Source of the DNA: JBEKOF01 sp049513975
GTDB lineage: Bacteria; Verrucomicrobiota; Verrucomicrobiia; Limisphaerales; Palsa-1400
Assembly (NCBI GenBank): GCA_049513975.1
Contig: JBEKVM010000009.1
Location: 24,392-88,391 of the forward strand
Length of the DNA: 64,000 nt
Direction of reading: 5' to 3'
Each line of letters begins with the position of its first letter. Within the stretch, counting starts at the first letter, position 1. Shown here piece after piece: positions 37,566 to 45,292 of the stretch. The notes under the pieces were generated by a model. The model saw only the letters and a program-made list of their open reading frames with translations, made no database searches and was not told where the DNA came from. Position numbers and translations under genes: made by a program.

Positions 37566-37603
37566 CCGGACACCACCGGCTCGCCGCCGCTGGCAAATTG
37601 AAG

Positions 37604-38506
37604 ATGAGAAAACCCAGGCTCAATCTTTCTCCCGCCGTCACTCTGGGACTCATCCAGTCCCGCTGTTCCCGCGATGCGGCGGCCAATTTCACCCGCACGG
37701 TCGAGCGCATCACCGCCGCCGCCCGGCAGGGCGCGCAAATTATTTGCACCCAGGAACTCTTTCGCTCCCAGTATTTCTGCCAGAGCGAGGACCACGAACA
37801 TTTTAAACTGGCCGAGCCGATCCCCGGTCCCAGCACCGCCGCCCTGCAAAAGCTGGCTCGCCGGCTCAAAGTGGTCATCATCGCTTCCCTGTTCGAGCGG
37901 CGCGGCTCCGGTCTTTTCCACAACAGCGCGGCCATCCTGGATGCCGATGGCAGTTTGTTGGGCGTCTATCGCAAGATGCACATCCCGGATGACCCGCTCT
38001 ACTACGAAAAATTCTATTTCGCGCCGGGCGATCTTGGTTTTCGCGCCTGGCCGACCCGGTATGGCAAAATCGGCGTCTGTGTTTGCTGGGACCAGTGGTA
38101 TCCCGAAGCGGCCCGCCTCACTGCCTTGCAGGGGGCGGAAATTCTGTTTTATCCCACCGCCATCGGCTGGCATCCGGCGGAAAAGGCGGAGCAGGGCGCC
38201 ATGCAACACAGCGCCTGGGAAACCATGCAGCGCAGCCACGCCATTGCCAACGGTTGTTTTGTGGCCGCCGTCAACCGGGTGGGCTGGGAAAAGCCGGCCG
38301 GGGAACCCGGTCTGGAATTCTGGGGCCAAAGTTTTGTCGCCGGCACCTCCGGAGAAATTCTGGCCAAGGCGGCGGTGGATGAAGAAGAAACGCTGATCGT
38401 GCCGGTGGACCTCCGCCGGGTGGAAACCGCCCGCACCCACTGGCCCTTCCTGCGCGACCGCCGCATTGACGCCTACGGCGATTTGACCCGCCGGCTGATT
38501 GATTGA
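37604..38506 (+). CDS. aguB: N-carbamoylputrescine amidase
   Basis: A 300-residue nitrilase-superfamily enzyme hydrolysing N-carbamoylputrescine to putrescine, CO2 and ammonia. The catalytic triad is visible: E51 in ICTQELF, K124 in YRKMHIPDD and C161 in CVCWDQWYPEA. The segments FHNSAAILDADG, YPTAIGWHP and FWGQSFVAGTSGEI are typical of AguB rather than of other nitrilases. The start is the ATG at 37604; a TTG two codons upstream is less likely. Agmatine deiminase (aguA), the usual partner, is not adjacent, so the rest of the polyamine route must be elsewhere. The nearby kinase is co-directional but has no obvious link. Confidence 0.9.
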   Translation: MRKPRLNLSPAVTLGLIQSRCSRDAAANFTRTVERITAAARQGAQIICTQELFRSQYFCQSEDHEHFKLAEPIPGPSTAALQKLARRLKVVIIASLFERRGSGLFHNSAAILDADGSLLGVYRKMHIPDDPLYYEKFYFAPGDLGFRAWPTRYGKIGVCVCWDQWYPEAARLTALQGAEILFYPTAIGWHPAEKAEQGAMQHSAWETMQRSHAIANGCFVAAVNRVGWEKPAGEPGLEFWGQSFVAGTSGEILAKAAVDEEETLIVPVDLRRVETARTHWPFLRDRRIDAYGDLTRRLID

Positions 38507-38661
38507 GTATTATGGAGTTTTGCCACTCGCCTGTGCAACGGAAGATGCCCGGCTCCGGCGCTGTGCTGGACGGCGAAGCCCTCCTGCCCGGATTTCAATA
38601 TCCCATCGCCGACCTGTTCCGGGACTGGGATTGGGAGTGAAAATTGAGCAAACAATCCGCT

Positions 38662-39369
38662 TCAAAACGACGTCGCTGGTTTGACAATCCGAACACCGAA
38701 AATGTCGCTGTCATATTTCGACGCCGGTTCCAGAATCCGCCCGTCCCCCAACGGATCGCGCATCAGATACTCCGTTCCTTCTTTGCCGACAATCAACACC
38801 CAATGCGAAATCGTGCGGTTCAGCAAAAGCTTGGCGACCACCGGATATCCGCTCCTTAAGGCAGCGTCAATATCCGCTCGGGATGGTTTGCCAACGGCTT
38901 CCACCGTGATCTTGTGGCCGGTAATGGTCGAAATGGCCTGCCACTTCAACCAGCCGCGCCATGTATAACCGTCACTTGATTTTAGCCGGTCGTTCAGCTC
39001 TTTCGGCGTATAATGGAATCCAAAATGGTCGAGGGCCATGGCCAGACTGCAAATGGCGCATCCGGCATCCCCCAATCTTTCGCCGCTGCCTCCGATTCTC
39101 TCGTCCTTCCAGCGATCATCGTTTTGCACATAAGCCTGGGTTTCGATGGCGGCGAAGTTGTGAAACGGCTCGCCCCCTCGGGTGGCAAGCGGCGGTGAAT
39201 TGCGTTCGCGTAATTCCCAGGCAGCGATTCCAAGCGCCGCAAGAGTAATCAAAAAGGAATCCGGCGTTTCCAGAACTGACCACCGCCTCCGTGCCACCGC
39301 GGTTGCATGATTCCAACGACGTTGTATTTCATCGGCCGACTCCAAACACTTTGGACGCACAGCCTGCAT
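38662..39369 (-). CDS. C39-like cysteine peptidase domain protein, membrane-anchored
   Basis: About 235 residues from the ATG at 39369. A hydrophobic N-terminal helix (FLITLAALGIAAWEL) is followed by a peptidase_C39_2-like domain: YVQNDDRWKDERIG, the catalytic-type Cys in LGDAGCAICSLAMALDHFG, TWRGWLKWQ, GYPVVAKLLL, and the His in ISHWVLIVGKEG followed by MRDPLGDG. It is therefore probably an extracytoplasmic papain-like hydrolase or bacteriocin-type processing enzyme with unknown substrate. The frame runs 18 codons further upstream to 39423, but that part is MITE sequence, and the ATG used here lies inside the 8-bp target duplication. The insertion may have separated the gene from its original promoter. 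Confidence 0.7.
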   Translation of the reverse strand: MQAVRPKCLESADEIQRRWNHATAVARRRWSVLETPDSFLITLAALGIAAWELRERNSPPLATRGGEPFHNFAAIETQAYVQNDDRWKDERIGGSGERLGDAGCAICSLAMALDHFGFHYTPKELNDRLKSSDGYTWRGWLKWQAISTITGHKITVEAVGKPSRADIDAALRSGYPVVAKLLLNRTISHWVLIVGKEGTEYLMRDPLGDGRILEPASKYDSDIFGVRIVKPATSF

Positions 39370-39374
39370 CAAAC

Positions 39375-39533
39375 GGGCGCAGGACAAAATTCTTCGGCGC
39401 GCCGGTTCTCCGAGGCAGGGCATATATGGGCCTATATATCTGGGTCGCCTCTCTCGCCCCGCGAAGCGGGGAGAGAGCCGGAGAGAGGGGTTCCTAATAT
39501 TTGTGAGGGGTTCCTAATATTTGTCCTGCGCCC
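39375..39533. mobile_element. MITE-like element, 159 bp, 14-bp TIRs, 8-bp TSD
   Basis: Perfect terminal inverted repeats GGGCGCAGGACAAA (39375-39388) and TTTGTCCTGCGCCC (39520-39533) are flanked on both sides by the direct repeat CATCAAAC (39367-39374 and 39534-39541). Inside are a CCCCGC/GCGGGG hairpin and a perfect 2 x 20-bp tandem repeat (39485-39524). No transposase is encoded. This has the full anatomy of a non-autonomous transposon that moved in trans. It sits at the 5' end of the C39-like peptidase gene. Confidence 0.85.
39485..39524. repeat. perfect 2 x 20-bp tandem repeat
   Basis: Two identical adjacent 20-bp units, GAGGGGTTCCTAATATTTGT, lie inside the right end of the MITE-like element. 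The second unit runs into the right terminal inverted repeat. Confidence 0.9.
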
Positions 39534-39598
39534 CATCAAACAAGCGCCATCTTAACCGTCTTGCCAAGGGATAAGAAACGACGTAAAATGCTTTGCGT

Positions 39599-39910
39599 AT
39601 GAAGAATGGTGAAAACCACGCTGCACAGGATCTTTCCGAACGGGTTGAGCTTGGCCAATACATTGTGGCCGATCCGGAAATCTGCCACGGCAAACCCACT
39701 TTCAAGGGCACCCGCATCATGGTCTGGCAGGTGCTGGATGACGTGGCGGAAGGCCGGTCCTGGGAGTTTATCTGCGGCACGCGCTGGGGCGGGCGGATTT
39801 CACTGGCGGCCGTGGGTGAAGCGGTCCGACTATCGCGAGAATCCTGGCTGGACAAGCGCGGCAGATTGGCACGGCCTCTCTCCAAACGGGCCGCACTCAT
39901 TTCCGCTTGA
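39599..39910 (+). CDS. DUF433 (VapB-type) antitoxin-like protein
   Basis: A 103-residue protein with the DUF433 core: IVADPEICHGKPTFKGTRIM, then VWQVLDDVAEGRSWEFIC. This winged-helix-like small domain commonly pairs with PIN-like toxins as the antitoxin. The segment GGRISLAAVGEAVRLSRE corresponds to the usual 'I...ALAYA' helix. The ATG at 39599 is taken as start; an in-frame TTG lies two codons upstream. The stop overlaps the start of the downstream PIN-like gene (TTGA), the usual arrangement for these pairs. It lies 65 nt after the MITE-like element. Confidence 0.8.
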   Translation: MKNGENHAAQDLSERVELGQYIVADPEICHGKPTFKGTRIMVWQVLDDVAEGRSWEFICGTRWGGRISLAAVGEAVRLSRESWLDKRGRLARPLSKRAALISA

Positions 39911-40299
39911 ACTTGCTGGACGAGAACTTCCCGGACGATCAGCGGTCCTTGCTTCGCGCCTGGCGGATTCCTTTCCGGGAAATTGGCCTCCATGCGGGCC
40001 GCTTCGGGGTCAAAGACGATAACATTTTCCCCTTGTTGCACCGGCAGCGGCAGGTCACTTTTTTCACCCAGGACGAGGATTTTTTCCGGCGCGAATTATG
40101 CCATCCGGCCTACGGCGTGCTTTGGCTGGATGTCAGGGCCGATGATGCCGCCTGCTACGCACGCCGTTTCTTGCGCCATCCGCGATTTAACACCATTGCC
40201 AGCCGCATGGGGGTCGTCGCGCGAGCGCATCATAACGGAATCCGTTTCTGGCGGCGAGACGCGCCGGCATTGCAAAGCGCCGCCTGGCCGAAACGATGA
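39907..40299 (+). CDS. DUF5615 PIN-like toxin-type protein
   Basis: A 130-residue protein beginning MNLLDENFPD, the typical 'LLDEN' start of DUF5615 PIN-like proteins. Further acidic positions are in FFTQDEDFFRREL and YGVLWLDVRADDA, matching the expected Asp residues of a PIN nuclease fold (D5, D58/D60 and the later Asp). It probably acts as an RNase toxin neutralised by the upstream DUF433 protein. The start is a TTG overlapping the antitoxin stop by 4 nt. The stop in turn overlaps the ATG of the downstream SDR gene, so all three genes are translationally linked. Confidence 0.75.
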   Translation: MNLLDENFPDDQRSLLRAWRIPFREIGLHAGRFGVKDDNIFPLLHRQRQVTFFTQDEDFFRRELCHPAYGVLWLDVRADDAACYARRFLRHPRFNTIASRMGVVARAHHNGIRFWRRDAPALQSAAWPKR

Positions 40300-41168
40300 G
40301 AAGAAATGCCCTCAATTTACGGAGTATCAATAACGTTCAGCCGCGGGTTTGGGTGACGGGGGCGGGGGGTTTGATCGGGCATCATCTGGTGCTGGCCGCG
40401 AGGAAGTTTGCGCCGCAACTCTACATCATCCCGCTGACGCATGGGGACCTGGACTTGACCGACTTCGCGGCAGTCGAGAAGAAATTTCGCGCCGACCGGC
40501 CGCAACGGGTGGTTCACTGCGCCGCCCTGTCGCGGGCGGCCGATTGCCAGGCCGATCCCGCGGCGGCCCGGCGGTTGAACGTGGAGGCGGCCGCCCATCT
40601 GGCCGCGCTGGCGGCGGAGAGCGGGTTCATCTTTTTTTCCAGCGACCTGGTTTTTGACGGACGCAAAGGCGGCTATGTGGAGTCCGATCCGCCCAATCCG
40701 CTGAACTTCTACGGCGAAACCAAGGCCGCCGCCGAGGAAATCATCCTGCGCAACCGGCGGCACCTCGTGCTCCGCGCCGGGTTGAACAGCGGAGCCACGC
40801 TCTCCGGCCGCCGCTCCTTCAACGAGGAGATGGCGAATATCTGGCGCGCGGGCGGGAGTGTCAAACTATTTAGCGATGAATTCCGCTGCCCGCTGCCCGC
40901 GGCGGTGACGGCGCGGGCGGTCTGGGAACTGGCCCGGGCGGGCTGCGCCGGACTTTATCATCTGGCCGGCAGCGAACGGCTATCCCGCGTGGAAATCGGG
41001 CGGGTGGTGGCGGCGCGCCATCCCGAACTGGAGGCGCGCATTGAGGTTTGCTCGCGAAGGGAATACGCCGGGCCGCCGCGTCCGGCCGATGTTTCGCTGA
41101 ATTGCGGCAAGGTGCAGGCGCTGCTCTCCTTTCCCTTGCCCGCCTTCAGCGCCGTTGCGGAACTGTGA
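40296..41168 (+). CDS. dTDP-4-dehydrorhamnose reductase-like SDR (RmlD family)
   Basis: A 290-residue extended short-chain dehydrogenase. The nucleotide-binding motif TGAGGLIG is at 21-28; VVHCAALSRAADCQADP, FFSSDLVFDGRKGGYVE and the catalytic YxxxK in NFYGETKAAAEE follow. GLYHLAGSERLSRVEIGRVV is the usual C-terminal substrate-domain motif. The family reduces NDP-4-keto-6-deoxy sugars such as dTDP-4-keto-L-rhamnose for cell-envelope polysaccharide. No other rml genes are nearby, so the substrate is uncertain. It is translationally coupled (ATGA) to the PIN-like gene, which is unusual for a metabolic enzyme. Confidence 0.8.
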   Translation: MRRNALNLRSINNVQPRVWVTGAGGLIGHHLVLAARKFAPQLYIIPLTHGDLDLTDFAAVEKKFRADRPQRVVHCAALSRAADCQADPAAARRLNVEAAAHLAALAAESGFIFFSSDLVFDGRKGGYVESDPPNPLNFYGETKAAAEEIILRNRRHLVLRAGLNSGATLSGRRSFNEEMANIWRAGGSVKLFSDEFRCPLPAAVTARAVWELARAGCAGLYHLAGSERLSRVEIGRVVAARHPELEARIEVCSRREYAGPPRPADVSLNCGKVQALLSFPLPAFSAVAEL

Positions 41169-41213
41169 AAGGGCAGGGGAGGGAAGCGGGCAGCGGGGCG
41201 GATACGTCTCATT

Positions 41214-41231
41214 GGACCGATAGGACCGATG
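41214..41231. repeat. 9-bp tandem word repeat
   Basis: GGACCGATA is followed directly by GGACCGATG in the spacer between the SDR gene and pnp. It is one of several unrelated 9-10-bp tandem words in the window's intergenic regions. Confidence 0.8.
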
Positions 41232-41283
41232 GCTGGAACCGCGGGCCGGAGGGCGCGTTTTGGTTTTTGCGGCAGTCATAGAC

Positions 41284-41301
41284 CGCCGCTACAAAGCGGC
41301 G
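41284..41301. repeat. hairpin at the SDR/pnp convergence
   Basis: CGCCGCT-ACAA-AGCGGCG forms a perfect 7-bp stem with a four-base loop, 5 nt beyond the pnp stop. It could help end convergent transcripts or be a REP-like element. There is no good T run on the pnp strand, so terminator status is weak. Confidence 0.45.
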
Positions 41302-41306
41302 CGCGG

Positions 41307-43439
41307 TCAGGTTTTGGGGGCCATTTCCTTTTCGCGGTCTTCCATGGCGGCTTTGCGGGAAAGACGGACCCGGCCTTTTTCATCCACCCCCAGACACTTG
41401 ACCCAGATTTCATCGCCGAGCTTGACGATGTCTTCGGTTTGCTTGACACGGAAGTTGGCCAGTTCGCTGATGTGGACCAAGCCGTCCTTGCCGGGCAGGA
41501 ATTCGACAAAGGCGCCGAATTCCTTGATGGTCACAACTTTGCCGCGGTAGGTTTTGCCGATCTCGGCTTCGGCGGTCATGCCTTCGATGGCGTTGCGGGC
41601 GATCTTCATGCCCTCGGCGGAAATGGAGTAGATGTTGACGGTGCCGTCGTCGTCAATGTTGATTTCGCAGCCGGATTCTTCGACGAGGCGTTTGATGTTC
41701 TTGCCGCCCGGGCCGATGAGCGCCCCGATTTTCTCCGGGTTGATTCTGACCTGGACGATGCGGGGCGCGTACTGGCTCAGCTCGGGGCGCGGAGCGGCGA
41801 GAGTCTTGGCCATTTCGGCCAGGACATGGAGGCGGGCGACGCGGGCTTTTTCGAGGGTTTCGGCCATCAAGTGGTGCGGGAGGCCGCGCAGTTTGAGATC
41901 GAGTTGGAAGCCGGTGATGCCGTTGCTGGTGCCGGCAATTTTGCAATCCATGTCGCAGAAGGCGTCTTCCCAGCCGATGATGTCGGTGAGGAGTTTGTAG
42001 GCGGTGATTTTGTGCTGGTCGTCGTGCTCGGTGCAGATGCCGATGCTGATGCCGCCGACGGGACGGGTCAAGGGCACGCCGGCATCCATGAGGGCGAGGG
42101 TGGCGCCGCAGACGGTGGCCATGGAACTGGAGCCGTTGGATTCCATGATTTCGCTGGTGACGCGGAGGGCGTAGGGATAGTTGGCCAGGGGGAGCATGGG
42201 TTCGATGGAGCGTTCGGCCAGGGCGCCGTGGCCGATTTCGCGGCGGCCCGGCCCGCTGATCCGCCCGGTTTCACCCACCGAGTAGTTGGGGAAGTTGTAG
42301 TGGAGGATGAATTTCTTGCTGGTTTCGCCGCCGGTGTAGGAGTCGAATTCCTGGGCGTCTTCGTTGGTGCCGAGGGTGACGAGGGTGACGGCCTGGGTTT
42401 CGCCGCGGGTGAACACGGCCGAGCCATGCGCGCGCGGGAGAATGCCGACCTCGGAAATAATGGGGCGGACTTCCTCAAAGCCCCGGCCATCCAGGCGCTT
42501 GCTCTCGTTCATGATCAAGCCGCGCACGGTCTCTTTCTGGATGTAGTAAAAGGCTTCGCGCAGGACGGATTCAGTGACTTTTTCCGCGCCGAATTTGGCG
42601 ATGAGCTTGGCCTCAACGTCATCGGTGACGGCTTTGACGGCGGCTTCGCGTTCCAGTTTTTTCTGCGTGAGGAGCGCGGGCACAATGCGTTCCCCGGCCA
42701 GGGATTTGGCTTCCGCAAGAATGTCGTCGGGCACGATGCTGACGGTGATGTCGCGCTTTTTCTTGCCGCCGCGCGCGGCCAAATCTTTCTGGGCCTGGAT
42801 GAGCGGCTGGCAGCATTCGTGGCCGAATTTGAGGGCGGCCATGAAATCCGCCTCGGAAATCTCCTTGGCCGAGCCTTCAAACATGACGACGTCGGCGGTG
42901 TCGCCGACGTAGATCAGATCCAGGTCGCTCTCGCGCATTTGGGAATGGGTGGGATTGGCCACAAATTTGCCGGCCACGCGCCCGATGCGCAACGCCCCCA
43001 GCGGGCCGTCCCACGGAATATCGCTGACACTCAACGCGGCGGATGCTCCAATAATGGTGAGGACATCGGAATCGTTTTCGCCGTCGGCGCTGAGGAGGAT
43101 GCTCTGGACCTGGACTTCGTTGAACCAGCCTTTGGGAAAGAGCGGGCGGATGGGGCGGTCGGTCAGGCGGCTGGTGAGGATTTCCTTTTCGGTGGGGCGG
43201 CCTTCGCGTTTGAAATAACCGCCCGGAAATTTGCCGGAGGCGGCCGCCTTCTCCCGGTAATCCACGGTGAGGGGGAAGAATTCCTGGCCGGGTTTGGCCT
43301 TGCTGGCGGCCACGGCGGCGACCAGAATAATGGTTTCGCCCAGTTGGACGGTGACGGCCCCGTCGGCTTGTTTGGCCAGTTTGCCGGTTTCGATGTGAAT
43401 CTGATTGGCGCCCAGTTGGGCGGATACTTTTTCTGACAT
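41307..43439 (-). CDS. pnp: polyribonucleotide nucleotidyltransferase (PNPase)
   Basis: A 710-residue 3'-5' phosphorolytic exoribonuclease for mRNA turnover. It has two RNase PH domains (first near GAVTVQLGETIILVAAVA and FPLTVDYREKAAASGKFPGG; second near VRPIISEVGILPRAHGSAVF, TRGETQAVTLVTLG and CDMDCKIAGTSNGITGFQLD). The metal-binding DMDCKIAG motif and FFKREGRPTEKEI-type loop are intact. A KH domain (KIGALIGPGGKNIK, about 560-600) and an S1 domain (GKVVTIKEFGAFVEFLPGKD, about 620-695) close the protein. It follows rpsO on the same strand with a 226-nt gap containing a long hairpin, the classical arrangement for PNPase autoregulation. Confidence 0.96.
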   Translation of the reverse strand: MSEKVSAQLGANQIHIETGKLAKQADGAVTVQLGETIILVAAVAASKAKPGQEFFPLTVDYREKAAASGKFPGGYFKREGRPTEKEILTSRLTDRPIRPLFPKGWFNEVQVQSILLSADGENDSDVLTIIGASAALSVSDIPWDGPLGALRIGRVAGKFVANPTHSQMRESDLDLIYVGDTADVVMFEGSAKEISEADFMAALKFGHECCQPLIQAQKDLAARGGKKKRDITVSIVPDDILAEAKSLAGERIVPALLTQKKLEREAAVKAVTDDVEAKLIAKFGAEKVTESVLREAFYYIQKETVRGLIMNESKRLDGRGFEEVRPIISEVGILPRAHGSAVFTRGETQAVTLVTLGTNEDAQEFDSYTGGETSKKFILHYNFPNYSVGETGRISGPGRREIGHGALAERSIEPMLPLANYPYALRVTSEIMESNGSSSMATVCGATLALMDAGVPLTRPVGGISIGICTEHDDQHKITAYKLLTDIIGWEDAFCDMDCKIAGTSNGITGFQLDLKLRGLPHHLMAETLEKARVARLHVLAEMAKTLAAPRPELSQYAPRIVQVRINPEKIGALIGPGGKNIKRLVEESGCEINIDDDGTVNIYSISAEGMKIARNAIEGMTAEAEIGKTYRGKVVTIKEFGAFVEFLPGKDGLVHISELANFRVKQTEDIVKLGDEIWVKCLGVDEKGRVRLSRKAAMEDREKEMAPKT

Positions 43440-43481
43440 AATAGTCCTGATTTCTGAAAACCCGCCGACTTAGAGGAACTT

Positions 43482-43528
43482 CAATCAAGGCCCCGGCCGC
43501 GCCGGGCCGCCGGGGCGCTGATTGAAAT
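43482..43528 (-). promoter_or_regulatory. long stem-loop in the pnp leader
   Basis: TTCAATCA (43482-43489) pairs with TGATTGAA (43521-43528), and inside it GCCCCGGC (43492-43499) pairs with GCCGGGGC (43511-43518), around an 11-nt loop and one 2x2 internal mismatch. The hairpin ends about 42 nt before the pnp ATG and is not followed by a T run, so an mRNA leader structure fits better than a terminator. Enterobacterial pnp leaders carry a double-stranded site for RNase III-dependent autoregulation; a similar role here is inference. Confidence 0.6.
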
Positions 43529-43665
43529 TTCCCAAGTCAGCGGGACATGGTTGACGCGATTTGTAAATGTTGCATTGCGCTGTCCGCGTTTGCCGGCGCA
43601 ATGAAATTGGTTCATGTCTGTCCAAGGCGATGGCCCGACCTGAAGAAAGCGGGAAACCGGGCGTG

Positions 43666-43920
43666 TCAATGGCGCAGTTTCAGCTTTTTGGTAATGGTTT
43701 GGTATCGGGTGAGATCGGTGGTGTGGAGGTAATCCAGAAGACGGCGGCGCTGGCCGACCATTTTGAGCAGGCCGCGCCGGGAGCTGTGATCCTTGATGTT
43801 CTTCTGCAGATGCTCGGTCAGGTGGTTGATCCGCTCGGTGAGCAGGGCCACCTGCACATCAGCGGAGCCTGTGTCCCGCTCATGAATCTGGAACCCTTCA
43901 ATCGTCTTGCCTTTTTCCAT
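43666..43920 (-). CDS. rpsO: 30S ribosomal protein S15
   Basis: An 84-residue S15 protein with the conserved sequence HERDTGSADVQVALLTERIN, LTEHLQKNIKDHSSRRGLL and KMVGQRRRLLDYL. It binds the central domain of 16S rRNA early in small-subunit assembly. It is slightly shorter than the usual 88-89 residues because the N-terminus begins MEKGKTIEGFQI rather than the longer MSLT... form. It is the first gene of the rpsO-pnp pair on the minus strand. The upstream 118 nt to the lactonase gene contains no other gene. Confidence 0.95.
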   Translation of the reverse strand: MEKGKTIEGFQIHERDTGSADVQVALLTERINHLTEHLQKNIKDHSSRRGLLKMVGQRRRLLDYLHTTDLTRYQTITKKLKLRH

Positions 43921-44038
43921 AGTTGTTCGGTCAAATTATTTCGTTTTGAGCACCAAGTTTAGGTTTGGTTCAACCCGGTGTAAAGCCCTTTTCCAGTCTT
44001 TTTTTGTGCTCTTCCGGCCCGGCCGCAGGGGCGGCCTC

Positions 44039-45205
44039 TTATGGCACAGGGACAAATTGGATGCAGACGGGGGAGGGGGCCTCCAGGACCTGGCCGGACG
44101 GGGCCAGCTTGCCGCTGGCGGCGTCTATGTTGAAGACGACAATGTTGTCAGAATTCTGGTTGGCGGCGAAGAGAAGTTTTCCAGAGGGGTCTATCGTGAA
44201 ATTGCGCGGCGTTTTTCCCTCGGTGGAGACGCGCTGAACAAAGGCCAGGTTCCCGGTCGCGGCGTCCGTGCTGAAAACGGCGATGCTGTCATCGCCGCGA
44301 TTGGAGCCATAGAGAAAATTCCCGGAAGGATGAACGGCGATTTCGGCTGCGGTGCTGGCGCCGGTGAATCCCTGCGGCAGCAAGGCAACGGTTTGCCTCT
44401 CGGTCAGGGCGCCGGTGGCGCCGTCATAGGCATAACGGACGATAGTGGAATTCAATTCATTGATGACGCAGGCCTGGCGGCCATCGGGATAAAAAACCAG
44501 GTGCCGGGGACCGGCTCCGGGTGTGGTGGCGGTGAAAGCAGGTTGGCTGGGGACCAATGTTCCTTTGCTGATATCGAAACGGTAGCTCATTATCTTGTCG
44601 AGCCCGAGATCGCATACGAAGACGAAGTGATCGGCGGCATCCAAGGTCATGCAGTGCGCATGGGGTCCCTCCTGGCGTTGCGGATTGACGCTCTTGCCGC
44701 TGTGTTGAATGAAACTGGTCGGTGGGCCAAGGCGGCCGTCGGATTGGATGGGCAGACATTCAATGCTGCCGCCGTTGTAATTGGCCACGAGGACATTTTT
44801 GCCCTCGCGATCCAGCGTCAAATGGCAGGGACCGCGTCCGCCGGAAGTTTGCTGGTTCAAGAAGGTCAGTTTTCCCGACGCCGCATCCACAGAAAATGCG
44901 CTGACCGATCCGGCGGCTTTGCCCTCGAAACTGTCCACTTCATTGACGGCATAAAGAAAACGATGATTCGGGGCGATCTGGAGGAACGTTGGATTCGGCG
45001 TCTCGGCCACCAGGCCGAGGGAGGAAGCTGAGCCGGTGGCCAGGTCCATGCGCCAGGCGTAAATGCCCTTGCTTCTGGCGCCGGTGTAGGTGCCGGCATA
45101 AACCAGGCAGGCGCCGGCGGCTGGCGGCGGCGGCGTTTCATCCGCGCCGAGGACAGAAAAACCAAGGAAGGACAGAAGACAGGCGAGGCATTTTCGTGCT
45201 TTCAT
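44039..45205 (-). CDS. exported lactonase-family seven-bladed propeller protein
   Basis: A 388-residue protein with a signal peptide (LACLLSFLGFSVLGAD) followed by a PF10282 (6-phosphogluconolactonase YbhE-like) beta-propeller: VYAGTYTGARSKGIYAWRMD, LQIAPNHRFLYAVNEVD, HLTLDREGKNVLVANYNGG, EGPHAHCMTLDA, GAGPRHLVFYPDGR, AEIAVHPSGNFLYGSNRGDD and FTIDPSGKLLFAANQNSDN. The conserved HAHC and PRH motifs of the family are present. YbhE hydrolyses 6-phosphogluconolactone in the cytosol; an exported copy is common in this phylum and probably acts on another sugar lactone. The ATG at 45205 gives a proper signal peptide; the upstream ATG does not. It probably stands alone. Confidence 0.82.
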   Translation of the reverse strand: MKARKCLACLLSFLGFSVLGADETPPPPAAGACLVYAGTYTGARSKGIYAWRMDLATGSASSLGLVAETPNPTFLQIAPNHRFLYAVNEVDSFEGKAAGSVSAFSVDAASGKLTFLNQQTSGGRGPCHLTLDREGKNVLVANYNGGSIECLPIQSDGRLGPPTSFIQHSGKSVNPQRQEGPHAHCMTLDAADHFVFVCDLGLDKIMSYRFDISKGTLVPSQPAFTATTPGAGPRHLVFYPDGRQACVINELNSTIVRYAYDGATGALTERQTVALLPQGFTGASTAAEIAVHPSGNFLYGSNRGDDSIAVFSTDAATGNLAFVQRVSTEGKTPRNFTIDPSGKLLFAANQNSDNIVVFNIDAASGKLAPSGQVLEAPSPVCIQFVPVP

Positions 45206-45261
45206 ATTGATGGCCCCGTTGTATCCGATGCCGGGCTGCCGTGGCAAACGGATTATGGAGT

Positions 45262-45279
45262 GCGGGAGCTTGCTCCCGC
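45262..45279. repeat. REP-like hairpin downstream of the RAYT gene
   Basis: GCGGGAGC-TT-GCTCCCGC forms an 8-bp perfect stem, with GGAGT just before and TTTC just after, on the plus strand. It lies 13 nt beyond the RAYT stop. The same flanks appear, inverted, around the second hairpin at 45874. Confidence 0.75.
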
Positions 45280-45292
45280 TTTCCCGCCAAAA

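Noticed and set aside
38513..38640. 42-codon ORF after aguB
   Set aside because: No ribosome binding site or recognisable feature; its end is a GGGACT/GGGATT/GGGAGT near-repeat, so it is likely intergenic.
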